A DNA stretch of 64,000 nt from Afifellaceae bacterium (GTDB lineage: Bacteria; Pseudomonadota; Alphaproteobacteria; Rhizobiales; Afifellaceae): the NCBI GenBank assembly GCA_028284625.1, contig JANQRH010000026.1:537795-601794 (forward strand), given 5' to 3'. Each line of letters starts with the position of its first letter. Within the stretch, counting starts at the first letter, position 1. The translations under genes were made by a program, and so were the position numbers. Below, piece by piece: positions 16,441 through 25,313 of this stretch. A model generated the notes under the pieces. It worked only from the letters and a program-made list of their open reading frames with translations. It did not search any database and was not told the origin of the DNA.

Positions 16441-16746
16441 ATGATCATTGACCGAATAAGAAGGGACATGAGCGTCATCTCCGCAGATGACCATTGTGTC
16501 GGCTTCGTATGCGGATTTGAGGGCGAGAATTCACTTAGGATCACCTGCATCAGCGAGGGCTACGGCTACGACCACCTGATCCCGACCACCTGGGTGACCG
16601 CCGTTGAGAAATATGTGTTTTTAGACAAGACCATCAGCTACGTCCTGGCGAACTGGGAGCACGCCCAACTCCCCAGAATGCTCTCCGGCTCCGCGGCGGC
16701 CCCGGCGAACGCCACGACCCTTCCGGTGCAAACGGAAGCAGCCTGA
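16441..16746 (+). CDS. DUF2171-like small protein
   Basis: A 101-residue protein. Its first 65 residues look like the DUF2171 beta-barrel fold (MSVISADDHCVGFVCGFEG, LIPTTWVTAVEKYVFLDKT), followed by an Ala/Pro-rich tail that looks disordered. The family has no established function; related proteins are often stress-associated. ATG 16441 has an excellent GGAGGAGG site, which suggests high translation, and the gene is followed within 20 nt by a strong intrinsic terminator, so it is a monocistronic unit. Confidence 0.7.
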   Translation: MIIDRIRRDMSVISADDHCVGFVCGFEGENSLRITCISEGYGYDHLIPTTWVTAVEKYVFLDKTISYVLANWEHAQLPRMLSGSAAAPANATTLPVQTEAA

Positions 16747-16762
16747 GACAAGGCAAACGATC

Positions 16763-16794
16763 GCAAAGAGCCCCGCCCACGCGGGGCTTTTTGC
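16763..16794 (+). terminator. Rho-independent terminator
   Basis: An 8-bp G+C stem, AGCCCCGC and GCGGGGCT around a 4-nt loop (CCAC), is followed by a T-run (TTTTTGC) just after the DUF2171 stop. Confidence 0.85.
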
Positions 16795-16902
16795 TTTTGC
16801 GGTCCGAAACAACGCCAACAAATATGTGATTGGTGCCGATCGCGCCGGGTCGCCACGTGCAGGGCTTCGGCGCAAGCAAATCATCCTCGCCATGGAGGCC
16901 GC

Positions 16903-18054
16903 ATGGTCAATCTGAGACTGATCCCGTTCGCGCTCGCTGCTGCAATGGCGACAATTGCATCCAATGCGGTCGCTTTGGATATCGTGCTGGAGACCGAGGA
17001 GGAGCGCGTTCGCGTCGACACGATCGTGCGCGGCCTTGAGCACCCATGGGGCATCGCATTTCTCCCCGACGGCAGCGCCCTGGTGACGGAGCGGCCGGGC
17101 CAGTTACGCCACCTCGCGGCGGACGGTGTGCTCTCTGGGCCGCTTGCCGGCGTCCGGGAGGTCGATCCGCGGCGACAGGGCGGCCTGCTCGACGTGGCGC
17201 TCGATCCCGACTTCGCTGCCAACCGCCTTGTCTATCTGAGCTACGCCGAGCCCGGCCCGGACAATACCAACTCCACCGCCGTGGCGCGCGGCCGGCTCAA
17301 CGCCGAAGCGACTGCGCTTGAAGATGTAGCGGTGATCTTCTCCCAGAAGCCAAAGCTGCCAAGCACCATGCATTACGGATCGCGGCTGGTCTTCGATCGC
17401 GCCGGGCATTTGTTCGTCACCCTTGGCGAGCGCTCCAATGCGCGCTTCCGCGACCAGGCCCAAGACCTCGATTCCCACCTCGGCAAGGTCGTGCGCATCT
17501 TCCCCGACGGTAGCGTCCCCGACGACAACCCGTTCGTCGGCGAGCCAAACGCGCTGCCGGAAATCTGGTCGCTCGGCCACCGCAATCCGCAAGCCGCGGC
17601 TCTTCACCCGGAGACGGGGATGCTGTGGGAGATTGAGCACGGCCCGCGCGGCGGCGACGAGCTCAACATCCCCGAAGCCGGCAAGAATTATGGCTGGCCG
17701 GTGGTCTCCTTCGGCGTGAACTATGACGGCTCGCCCGTCGGCACCGGTCAGACCGACGCCCCCGGCTTCGCCGATCCGATCCATCAATGGACGCCGGTGA
17801 TCGCGCCGTCCGGCATGATGTTTTACACGGGCGATGTCTTCGATGCGTGGCGCGGCGATCTCTTCGTCGGCGGGCTGGCGTCGCGGGCGCTGGTGCGGCT
17901 GGAGCTTGACGGCGATTCCGTCGTGCACGAGGAGCGCATTCTGCAAGGCGCCGACCGGCGCATTCGTGACGTGGAGCAGGCTCCCGACGGATCGCTTTAT
18001 GTCCTGACGGATGCCCGCAACGGCGAGGTGCTGCGTCTAAGTCCCGCGGAATGA
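16903..18054 (+). CDS. PQQ-dependent aldose sugar dehydrogenase (soluble GDH-B family)
   Basis: Periplasmic six-bladed beta-propeller that oxidises aldoses at C1 using PQQ. The 383-residue precursor has a signal peptide ending near SNAVA (residue 24). Family marks are LEHPWGIAFLPDG (His47), the GHRNPQ stretch, EHGPRGGDELN, and YGWPVVSFGVNYDG. ATG 16903 follows GGAGG. No PQQ biosynthesis genes are in the window, so the cofactor must come from elsewhere. It is followed 76 nt later by nnrU with no sign of coupling. Close relatives include YliI-type aldose dehydrogenases, and the substrate cannot be predicted. Confidence 0.88.
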   Translation: MVNLRLIPFALAAAMATIASNAVALDIVLETEEERVRVDTIVRGLEHPWGIAFLPDGSALVTERPGQLRHLAADGVLSGPLAGVREVDPRRQGGLLDVALDPDFAANRLVYLSYAEPGPDNTNSTAVARGRLNAEATALEDVAVIFSQKPKLPSTMHYGSRLVFDRAGHLFVTLGERSNARFRDQAQDLDSHLGKVVRIFPDGSVPDDNPFVGEPNALPEIWSLGHRNPQAAALHPETGMLWEIEHGPRGGDELNIPEAGKNYGWPVVSFGVNYDGSPVGTGQTDAPGFADPIHQWTPVIAPSGMMFYTGDVFDAWRGDLFVGGLASRALVRLELDGDSVVHEERILQGADRRIRDVEQAPDGSLYVLTDARNGEVLRLSPAE

Positions 18055-18130
18055 AGCAGTCTCCGGTGCGCCGCACAGCTTGCCAGGCTGAGCGCGCTGC
18101 GATAGCGCAGGCTGAGGGAGGACGCCGCCT

Positions 18131-18709
18131 ATGCTCGTGTTGATTCTCGGCCTTGTTCTATTTATCGGCGCACATTCGGTCCGGATCGTCGCAGACGACT
18201 GGCGCACCGCCATGCTGGAGCGCCTGGGCGAGGGGCGGTGGAAGGGCATCTACTCGCTGGTCGCGATCGTCGGGCTCGTTCTCATCGTCTGGGGATACGG
18301 CTTGGCGCGGCAGGAGCCGGTGGTGCTTTGGTATCCCCCGATCTGGCTGAAGCACACCGCACTTCTTCTGAATCTTGTGGCGCTGATCATCTTCGTCGCC
18401 TCGGCGGTGCCAGCCGGCAAGATGAAGGGGCGCATCCGCCACCCGATGGTGATTTCCGTGAAGGTGTGGGCGTTTGCCCACCTTATCTCCAACGAAACGC
18501 TTGCCGATGTCGTGCTTTTCGGCGCGTTTCTGGTTTGGGCGGTCCTGGATTTCCGCTCCGCTCGCCAGCGTGACCGCGCCACCGGAGCAGAGCCGGAATT
18601 TGGCCCAGCACGGAACGATGCGATCGCTGTCGCCGTGGGCGTCGTGATCTGGGCGGCGTTCACGTGGTTCCTGCATGCCTGGCTGTTCGGCGTGAGCCCG
18701 CTCGCCTGA
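18131..18709 (+). CDS. NnrU family membrane protein
   Basis: A 192-residue inner-membrane protein with about five to six hydrophobic segments (starting LVLILGLVLFIGAHSVRI) and the family signature HSVRI, GRIRHPMVISVKVWAFAHL, SNETLADVVLFG. NnrU was first tied to nitric-oxide and nitrite-reductase expression in denitrifiers and is related to isoprenoid-modifying membrane enzymes; its biochemical role is not settled. ATG 18131 has GGGAGGA upstream. No denitrification genes are nearby, so a role in denitrification here is not supported. Confidence 0.85.
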   Translation: MLVLILGLVLFIGAHSVRIVADDWRTAMLERLGEGRWKGIYSLVAIVGLVLIVWGYGLARQEPVVLWYPPIWLKHTALLLNLVALIIFVASAVPAGKMKGRIRHPMVISVKVWAFAHLISNETLADVVLFGAFLVWAVLDFRSARQRDRATGAEPEFGPARNDAIAVAVGVVIWAAFTWFLHAWLFGVSPLA

Positions 18710-18831
18710 GGCGTTTGGCGCGCTTCCCGCCGTTGCCTCGCCAAACCAAAGCCGGTAGGGTCCGCGCCGCTTGAAAGACTCGGCCTACGCGCTAAGTCTT
18801 CGATTCCCAAACCGATTTTGAAATACGTTCG

Positions 18832-19572
18832 ATGGCCGACGACGATCGCCGAACCGACACATTCATCCGCGAAGTCGATGAGGAGCTGCGCCGCGAACAG
18901 CTGAAGGCGCTGTGGAACCGATTTGGCTGGGCGTTCATCGGCGTTTGCGTGCTGATCGTTCTGATCACGGCGACTTACCGCGGCTGGATTTGGCTGGAGG
19001 AACGGCGCGCCGCGGAGGCGGGCGATCGCTACCTGGCGGCGCTGGAATCGATCACCGACGGCGATCGCGCAGCCGGGGTAGCGGAGCTTGAGGCGATAGC
19101 GGCGTCGGGAAACACCGGATACGCGACGCTGGCGCGGCTCAAGCTTGCCGGCGACGACGCGGCCGCCGGCAACAACGAGACGGCACTCTCCGCCTTCGAC
19201 GCTCTCGCAGCCGACAATGCGCTGGAGGAGCCGCTCCGCGAGCTGGCCCGGATCAGAGCGGCGCTGGTGGCGCTTGACATGGGCGACACGTCCGGAGCCG
19301 TGGAGCGTGCCGAAGCACTGAATGTCGCGGGCAGCCCGTGGCGTCACGCAGCCCGCGAGGTTCTGGGCACTGCTGCTTATGGCGCCGGCGATCTGCAGAC
19401 GGCGCGCGATCACTTCACCTCCATCCAGGAGGACGCTGAGACGCCGCAGGACATCTGGCAACGCGCCGGCCAGATGGTGGCACTGATCGACGGGCAGCTC
19501 GCGATCCCCGCCGCACCTGCCGGCGACACGGAAGCGCCATCTGAGACCGCGCCTGTGACCAACGGGCAGTAG
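18832..19572 (+). CDS. YfgM-like tetratricopeptide membrane protein
   Basis: A 246-residue protein with a cytoplasmic N-terminal helix (TDTFIREVDEELRREQLKALW), one membrane anchor at about residues 32-49, and a periplasmic TPR-like domain of paired alpha-helices. It matches the alphaproteobacterial DUF2133/YfgM-like family that sits next to bamB and der. In E. coli YfgM helps periplasmic chaperones at the Sec translocon. The C-terminal 25 residues are Ala/Pro-rich. bamB begins 28 nt downstream and the two are probably co-transcribed. Confidence 0.85.
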   Translation: MADDDRRTDTFIREVDEELRREQLKALWNRFGWAFIGVCVLIVLITATYRGWIWLEERRAAEAGDRYLAALESITDGDRAAGVAELEAIAASGNTGYATLARLKLAGDDAAAGNNETALSAFDALAADNALEEPLRELARIRAALVALDMGDTSGAVERAEALNVAGSPWRHAAREVLGTAAYGAGDLQTARDHFTSIQEDAETPQDIWQRAGQMVALIDGQLAIPAAPAGDTEAPSETAPVTNGQ

Positions 19573-19600
19573 GCGCCAATTCCGCCGCAATGACGAGGCA

Positions 19601-20935
19601 ATGCACACGACCATGCCGATGAAAAGATCCGCCGCTGCGACAACCACGCTGATCATGGCCGCAATCCTCGTTGGCGGCTGCAGCGCCTTAAGTGGGCTGA
19701 ACCCGCTGAGGGAAAAGGATGTGATCCTGCCCGGCGAGCGGCGCGCAGCACTCCCGCAAGGAAGCTACGAGGTGACGGGCGGCACACCGTCGATCGGCTC
19801 CGCACAGGCGCTCGCCGATTGGTCGCAGCCGGGCGGCAACGCCGCCAACGCACCGGGGAATGTCAGCCTTGCCGGAACGTCCGCCGCGTCCTCCTGGCGT
19901 ATCCGCGCCGTGCAGAAGGCCAGCAAGCGCAATGTCCGGCCTTCGGTCCCGCCGATCGTCCATGGCGGGCGTATCTTCGTCTACGACACAAGCGGCACGG
20001 TGACGGCGCTGGCCGCCGGCGGCGGCAAGGCGTGGGCCTTTTCGCTTGCACCGGAAGGCGAGAAGAGCAGGGCGGCCGGCGGCGGCATCGCGGCCTCCGG
20101 CAACGCCATCTTCGCCGCAACGGGATTCGGCGAACTGGTGGCGCTCGACGCGGCCACCGGCACGCGCATCTGGACATTTGAGATGAGCGCGCCGGCGCAT
20201 TCCGCGCCGACCGCAGCCGGCGGATTGGTTTTTGTCGTGAGCGCAACGAACGTGTTGCATGCCGTCAACCAGGCTGACGGCACGGAGGCCTGGCAATATC
20301 CGGGAATCCCGGAGACGGCCGGCGTGCTGTCGGCGGCAAGTCCGGCGGTGTCCGGCAATACCGTGGTCGTTCCGTATTCCTCCGGCGAGATCATCGCCTT
20401 CGATTCAAGCTCTGGGCAGCTGAAATGGGCTGACGCGGTTGTCCGCTCTACCCGCACGCTCGCGGTTTCCGGCCTGACGGACGTGGCGGCAAGCCCGGTC
20501 ATCTTCGACGGTGTGGTCTATGCGACCGGCGTCTCCGGCCGCACGATTGCCGTGCGCGCTTCCAACGGCGAGCGGCTTTGGGAGGAGAATATCGGCAGCG
20601 CCTCCACGCCCGCCGTCTCCGGCAACGCCATGTTCGTCGTCGACCTTGAGGACAATCTCGTTGCGCTGAACCGGTCCACCGGCGAGGTGTTCTGGCGAAC
20701 CGAATTGCCGGTGGTGCGCAAGAAGCGCTTCTTCTCCGTTTGGGCCGGCCCGACGCTGGCAGGCGGTGTCCTGTGGGTGGTGTCGAACGACCGCAAGCTG
20801 ATCGGCGTCGACCCCGCGCTCGGCACGATCGTCGCGGACCGCAAATTGCCGAGCCCGGCCTACATCAAGCCGATCGCCGCCGGGGGGCAGCTCATTCTCC
20901 TCACTGCCGACGGCTCGCTCGCGGCGTATCGCTAG
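19601..20935 (+). CDS. bamB: Outer membrane assembly lipoprotein BamB
   Basis: Eight-bladed PQQ-like beta-propeller lipoprotein that helps the BAM complex fold outer-membrane proteins. The 444-residue precursor has a lipoprotein signal with lipobox LVGGC (Cys27). Repeats of the form GxIxAxDxxxGxxxW are visible (VALDAATGTRIWTFEM, HAVNQADGTEAWQY, IAFDSSSGQLKW, VALNRSTGEVFWRTE). ATG 19601 follows ACGAGG. The stop codon TAG shares bases with the start of a palindromic repeat. The neighbours YfgM-like and Der mirror the E. coli order. Confidence 0.92.
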   Translation: MHTTMPMKRSAAATTTLIMAAILVGGCSALSGLNPLREKDVILPGERRAALPQGSYEVTGGTPSIGSAQALADWSQPGGNAANAPGNVSLAGTSAASSWRIRAVQKASKRNVRPSVPPIVHGGRIFVYDTSGTVTALAAGGGKAWAFSLAPEGEKSRAAGGGIAASGNAIFAATGFGELVALDAATGTRIWTFEMSAPAHSAPTAAGGLVFVVSATNVLHAVNQADGTEAWQYPGIPETAGVLSAASPAVSGNTVVVPYSSGEIIAFDSSSGQLKWADAVVRSTRTLAVSGLTDVAASPVIFDGVVYATGVSGRTIAVRASNGERLWEENIGSASTPAVSGNAMFVVDLEDNLVALNRSTGEVFWRTELPVVRKKRFFSVWAGPTLAGGVLWVVSNDRKLIGVDPALGTIVADRKLPSPAYIKPIAAGGQLILLTADGSLAAYR

Positions 20936-21042
20936 AGCATGATCCCAAAAAGTGGGAGCCAGTTTTCGGATAAGATCATGCTCCAGCAAAGAAATAGAGC
21001 CGCCATTCTGATACAGTCAGAATGGAAAAGGCTCTAAGCCGG
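20935..21042. repeat. Rhizobiales-type palindromic repeat, family B, copy 1
   Basis: About 108 bp made of two palindromic modules: GAGCATGATCC...GATCATGCTC and CCATTCTGA...TCAGAATGG, ending in CTCTAAGCCGG. It is nearly identical to 37573-37679. The element begins at the last base of the bamB stop codon and supplies the sequence just before der, including a spurious upstream ATG at 21022. Confidence 0.9.
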
Positions 21043-21057
21043 CTTGTAACGAAGACC

Positions 21058-22407
21058 GTGGCCTTCACTGTCGCCATTGCTGGGCGGCCGAATGTCGGAA
21101 AGTCCACGCTTTTCAACCGCCTTGTCGGACGGCGGCTGGCACTTGTGCATGACCGACCAGGCGTGACGCGCGACCGCCGCGAGGCGATTGCGGAATACGG
21201 CGATCTCAGCTTCCGCCTCATCGATACCGCCGGGCTGGAGGATGCGCCGGAAGAGACCTTGACCGGCCGCATGCGCAAGCAGACCGAAGCGGCGATCACC
21301 GAAGCCGATCTTGTCTTGTTCATGATCGATGCGCGCGCCGGCCTCACGCCGGTCGACGAGCACTTCGCCACACTCCTGCGCACCGCCGACCGGCCTGTCG
21401 TGCTGGTCGCCAACAAGGCGGAGAGCAATGCGGCCGATGCCGGCGTCACGGAGGCCTACGCGCTCGGCTTCGGCGACCCGATCGCCATTTCCGCCGAGCA
21501 CGGGATCGGCATGCCGGACCTGCTCGATGTCATTCGCGACGCCATGCCGGCCGACGAGGGAGGAGAGTCCGGCGATGATGAAGCCGATGCCAAGCCGCTC
21601 TCCGTCGCTATCATCGGACAGCCCAATGCCGGCAAGTCGACGCTCGTCAACCGGCTGATCGGCGAGGAGCGCCTGCTGACCGGCCCGGAGGCCGGCATCA
21701 CACGCGACGCCATCGCCGTCGACTGGGAATGGCGCGGGCGCGCTTTCCGTCTCGCCGACACCGCCGGGCTTCGCCGCAAGGCCAAGGTCGTCGACAAGCT
21801 GGAGCGACTGTCGGCCGGCGACGCCATCCGCGTCATACGCTTTGCGGAGATCGTGGTGCTGCTGATGGACGCGACCGAACCGCTTGAGAAGCAGGACCGT
21901 CAGCTCGCCGATCTCGTGGCAAGCGAAGGGCGGGCGCTGGTGCTTGCCCTCAACAAATGGGACCTGGTGGCGAACAAGGACGCGCGCCTCGCTGAGCTGA
22001 AGGCCGATTTGGAGGAAACGCTGACGCAGGTGCGCGGCGTGCCGATGGTGCCGATCTCTGCGCTGGGCGGCGAAGGCCTCGACCGTCTGATGGAAGAGGT
22101 CGTTGCGATCCACGAGACCTGGAACGCGCGCGTCCCCACCGCCGCACTCAATCGCTGGCTGGAGGCGATGATCGTGCGGCATCCGCCGCCGGCTGTCTCC
22201 GGTCGCCGGATCAGGCTGAAATATCTGGCGCAATCGCGCACGCGCCCGCCGACCTTCTATCTCTCGTGCTCACGCCCCGATGCGCTGCCGGACGCCTATC
22301 GGCGTTATCTCGTCAACGGTCTACGCGAGGATTTCGGCCTCGCCGGCGTGCCCATCCGTCTCATGCTGAGACGCGACAAGAACCCGTACGAAGGCCGCAA
22401 ACGTTAG
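21058..22407 (+). CDS. der: Ribosome-assembly GTPase Der (EngA)
   Basis: Double-GTPase needed for 50S subunit maturation. Two G1 motifs (GRPNVGKST near residue 7 and GQPNAGKST near residue 188), paired DTAG motifs, NKAE and NKWD motifs, and the C-terminal KH-like domain are all present in 449 residues. The frame is open to ATG 21022, but that codon lies inside a mobile-type repeat. GTG 21058 gives [14 protein letters not shown], which matches the normal family N-terminus, so I use it. It ends 7 nt before the convergent short-chain dehydrogenase gene. Confidence 0.93.
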   Translation: MAFTVAIAGRPNVGKSTLFNRLVGRRLALVHDRPGVTRDRREAIAEYGDLSFRLIDTAGLEDAPEETLTGRMRKQTEAAITEADLVLFMIDARAGLTPVDEHFATLLRTADRPVVLVANKAESNAADAGVTEAYALGFGDPIAISAEHGIGMPDLLDVIRDAMPADEGGESGDDEADAKPLSVAIIGQPNAGKSTLVNRLIGEERLLTGPEAGITRDAIAVDWEWRGRAFRLADTAGLRRKAKVVDKLERLSAGDAIRVIRFAEIVVLLMDATEPLEKQDRQLADLVASEGRALVLALNKWDLVANKDARLAELKADLEETLTQVRGVPMVPISALGGEGLDRLMEEVVAIHETWNARVPTAALNRWLEAMIVRHPPPAVSGRRIRLKYLAQSRTRPPTFYLSCSRPDALPDAYRRYLVNGLREDFGLAGVPIRLMLRRDKNPYEGRKR

Positions 22408-22414
22408 GCCAGAC

Positions 22415-23167
22415 CTACCCGTCCTCGCTCAGGCTCCACTCCGTGTAGCTTTTTGTTGGGAAGGCGAAGAGTCCACTGCCGCGCCGAAAGTCGGGTGACG
22501 CCATCTCCAGGATATGCGGCACCAGCTCCGCAGGGTGGGGCAGCGTTTCAGGGTCCTCGCCGGGCATGGCCCTGGCGCGCATACCGGTGCGCATCGGCCC
22601 CGGATCGACGGCCATCACTTTGACCGGCGTCTTCGCCATCTCCTTGGCATAGGTTCGCAACAGCGCTTCCAACGCCGCCTTGGACATCGCGTAGGGTCCC
22701 CAGAAGGGCCGCAACTTCCACGCCGCACCGGACGATAGAAAGATCGCGCGCCCGGCATCGCTTTGCCGCAGAAGCGGCTCCAGCGAACGGATCAGCCGCC
22801 AGTTGGCGGTGAGGTTGATGGCGATGACGTCGTCCCACACCTCCGGCATGACATGCGCGACAGGCGAGAGCGTGCCGAGCACGCCGGCATTGCCGACAAG
22901 AATGTCGAGTTTTTGCCAGCGCTCAAACAATGCGCCGCCGAGCCGATCGATCCCGGCATAGTCCTTCAGGTCAAGCGGCACCAAGGTGGTTGCGCCGCCG
23001 GCCTCTTTGATCTCGTCGTCGAGTTCCTCCAGCCCGCCGACAGTGCGCGCTACCGCCACGACATGCGCGCCGGCCGCCGCTAGGCCTTTGGCCGTTTCGT
23101 AGCCGATGCCGCGCGAGGCGCCGGTGACGACCGCGATCCGCCCGTCAAGCGGCCTGGCGCCACTCAT
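22415..23167 (-). CDS. Short-chain dehydrogenase/reductase
   Basis: A 250-residue classical SDR. The NAD(P)-binding TGASRGIG is at residues 15-22, NAG at about 93-95, the catalytic Ser in LSSGAA and the Y-x3-K pair in YAMSKAALE. The substrate is unknown. Its ATG overlaps the purF stop by 4 nt (ATGA), placing it as the last gene of the cvpA-purF transcript, an arrangement seen in other Rhizobiales, so it may serve a housekeeping role. The C-terminus (SGLFAFPTKSYTEWSLSEDG) lacks a recognisable extension. Confidence 0.87.
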   Translation of the reverse strand: MSGARPLDGRIAVVTGASRGIGYETAKGLAAAGAHVVAVARTVGGLEELDDEIKEAGGATTLVPLDLKDYAGIDRLGGALFERWQKLDILVGNAGVLGTLSPVAHVMPEVWDDVIAINLTANWRLIRSLEPLLRQSDAGRAIFLSSGAAWKLRPFWGPYAMSKAALEALLRTYAKEMAKTPVKVMAVDPGPMRTGMRARAMPGEDPETLPHPAELVPHILEMASPDFRRGSGLFAFPTKSYTEWSLSEDG

Positions 23168-24630
23168 GCGCTTTCAGACAGAAGGTTCAGATGGCGCACT
23201 TCGCCGCCCTCATGATCGGTGAGGCGCGTGGGATATTCGCCGGTGAAGCACGCATCGCAAAATTGCGGCGCCGCGTTGTCGCGCGGCATCCCGCCGACGG
23301 CGCGGTAGAGCCCGTCGATCGACAAAAACCGAAGGCTGTCGACGCGGATAAAGGCCGCCATCTCCTCTTCCGACATGCGCGAGGCGAGAAGCTTGGACTT
23401 CTCCGGCGTATCGACGCCATAGAAGCACGGGTCTGTGGTTGGCGGGCTGGCGATGCGCATATGCACTTCCGCCGCACCACCCTCGCGCACCATCTGCACG
23501 ATCTTGCTGGAGGTGGTGCCGCGCACGATGGAATCGTCGACCAGCACGACGCGCTTGCCCTTCAACACGGTGGCGTTGGCGTTGTGCTTCAGCTTCACGC
23601 CCATATGGCGAATGGCGTCGCTCGGCTGAATGAACGTGCGGCCCACATAATGATTGCGGATGATGCCGAAATCGAACGGCAGGTCGGCGGCTTCGGCATA
23701 ACCAATCGCGCCGGGCACGCCGGAATCGGGAACCGGCACGACCACATCCGCGTTGGCCGGCGCTTCTTTGGCAAGCTCCGCGCCGATGCGTTTGCGTACC
23801 TCGTAGACGCTGGTGCCGGCAATCAGCGAATCCGGCCGCGAAAAATAGACGTGCTCGAAGATGCAGAAGCGCGACTTCGCCGGCGCGAACGGCTTCCGGG
23901 ACTCAACGCCATGTTCGGTGATGACCAGAAGCTCGCCCGGCTCAAGCTCACGCACCAGCCGCGCGCCGATAATGTCGAGCGCGCAGCTTTCCGATACAAG
24001 CACCGGCACGCCCTCCAGATCGCCGAGCAGAAGCGGCCGCACGCCGCGCGGGTCGCGGCAGCCGATCAGTTTCTTCTCACTGAGTGCCACCAGCGAAAAG
24101 GCGCCCTCGATCCGCTGAAGCGCATCGATCATGCGATCGACCAGACCGCCCGCCTGGCTGGTGGCGATGAGGTGGACGATGGTTTCGGTGTCGGAGGTCG
24201 ACTGGAAGATCGAACCGCGTCGCTGCAGTTCGCGCTGCAACGTGCCGGCATTGGTGATGTTGCCGTTATGCGCCATGGCAAAGCCGCCGGCGGCGAACTC
24301 CGCAAAGAGCGGCTGGACGTTGCGCAGATTAGGCCCGCCCGTCGTGGAATAGCGATTGTGGCCGATGGCGCGGTCGCCCTTCAGCCGGCCGATCACGGCG
24401 GGTTTGGTGAAGGTGTCGCCGACCAGCCCTATATGGCGCTCGTTGTAAAACTGCTTGCCGTCAAAGGTGACGATCCCGGCGGCTTCCTGTCCGCGGTGCT
24501 GCAGCGCGTGCAGGCCAAGCGTCGTCAGCGCCGCAGCGTCAGGATGGCCGTAAATGCCGAAGACGCCGCACTCTTCGTGGAATTTGTCGAACGGGTCAGT
24601 CACGGGCAGCAGCGATCGCCTCGCTCTCAT
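23164..24630 (-). CDS. purF: Amidophosphoribosyltransferase
   Basis: First committed step of purine synthesis: PRPP plus glutamine to phosphoribosylamine. The N-terminal glutaminase domain would be exposed by removal of a 20-residue propeptide, leaving Cys21 (EECGVFGIYG) as nucleophile. The C-terminal PRTase domain has the PRPP loop VVLVDDSIVRGTTS. The length of 488 residues is standard. The start ATG overlaps the cvpA stop (ATGA) and its stop overlaps the SDR start, so three genes are coupled. The E. coli order cvpA-purF is conserved. Confidence 0.96.
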   Translation of the reverse strand: MRARRSLLPVTDPFDKFHEECGVFGIYGHPDAAALTTLGLHALQHRGQEAAGIVTFDGKQFYNERHIGLVGDTFTKPAVIGRLKGDRAIGHNRYSTTGGPNLRNVQPLFAEFAAGGFAMAHNGNITNAGTLQRELQRRGSIFQSTSDTETIVHLIATSQAGGLVDRMIDALQRIEGAFSLVALSEKKLIGCRDPRGVRPLLLGDLEGVPVLVSESCALDIIGARLVRELEPGELLVITEHGVESRKPFAPAKSRFCIFEHVYFSRPDSLIAGTSVYEVRKRIGAELAKEAPANADVVVPVPDSGVPGAIGYAEAADLPFDFGIIRNHYVGRTFIQPSDAIRHMGVKLKHNANATVLKGKRVVLVDDSIVRGTTSSKIVQMVREGGAAEVHMRIASPPTTDPCFYGVDTPEKSKLLASRMSEEEMAAFIRVDSLRFLSIDGLYRAVGGMPRDNAAPQFCDACFTGEYPTRLTDHEGGEVRHLNLLSESA

Positions 24631-25277
24631 TGCGTGTTGATCTGGCGCTCTAGCTGATTCTGGTCGTCCTGCGAGATGCCGGGTCCGCTGGCGCTGTCCG
24701 TCCTGTCCGGCACGGGCTCCTGCACGGCCGTCTCGCCACTTTGGCTCTGATTCGACGATGCGTTTCCACCGCGCAGCCGCTCCATGAGCTCCGCCTCAGG
24801 ATCCTCCGGTAGGCGGTTCATGAGGTCCTGTCCGAGCGAGTCGAGCCACGGCTTGGTCTTGGCCATGGCGATCCACTCCGGCTGGCGATCCTCAGCGATG
24901 AAGAAGTTCAGGAAGAGAACGGCGATGATGACGAGGAGAAGCCCGCGCGCTGCGCCGAATGCGAAACCGAGTGTGCGGTCGAGCGGCCCCGCCTTGGAAT
25001 CGAGCACGAAGTCGGAGATGCGCATCGTGATGATCGACACGATCAGCAGCGTCAGGAAGAAGATGCCGGCGATCGTTACGCCGAGCGCCAGATTCTCGTC
25101 GTCGATATAGCCCTCAACGTAAGGCTTGGCGTCGTCCCAGAAGAAGAAGGCTGCCGCCGCCGCCGCCACCCAGGATGCGATAGAGAACACCTCGCGGGTG
25201 AAGCCGCGGATCATGGCCAGCACCGCCGAGATCAGGACGACGAAAAGCAATATCCCGTCGAGCAGCGTGAAGGTCAT
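24627..25277 (-). CDS. cvpA: CvpA family membrane protein
   Basis: A 216-residue protein with four membrane segments in the first 130 residues (LLDGILLFVVLISAVLAM, FSIASWVAAAAAAFFFW, ALGVTIAGIFFLTLLIVS, ARGLLLVIIAVLFLNFF) and a hydrophilic, Gln/Ser/Asp-rich C-terminal tail of about 80 residues. CvpA is needed for colicin V production in E. coli and affects envelope robustness. It lies directly before purF with a 4-nt overlap, and 36 nt after radA. Confidence 0.9.
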   Translation of the reverse strand: MTFTLLDGILLFVVLISAVLAMIRGFTREVFSIASWVAAAAAAFFFWDDAKPYVEGYIDDENLALGVTIAGIFFLTLLIVSIITMRISDFVLDSKAGPLDRTLGFAFGAARGLLLVIIAVLFLNFFIAEDRQPEWIAMAKTKPWLDSLGQDLMNRLPEDPEAELMERLRGGNASSNQSQSGETAVQEPVPDRTDSASGPGISQDDQNQLERQINTQ

Positions 25278-25313
25278 GGACTGGATGCCTCCTTCGGAGG
25301 GCGGGCGCGGAGC

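Noticed and set aside
23191..24657. 488-codon plus-strand ORF opposite purF
   Set aside because: Antisense shadow of a gene with intact catalytic motifs; no similarity pattern of its own.
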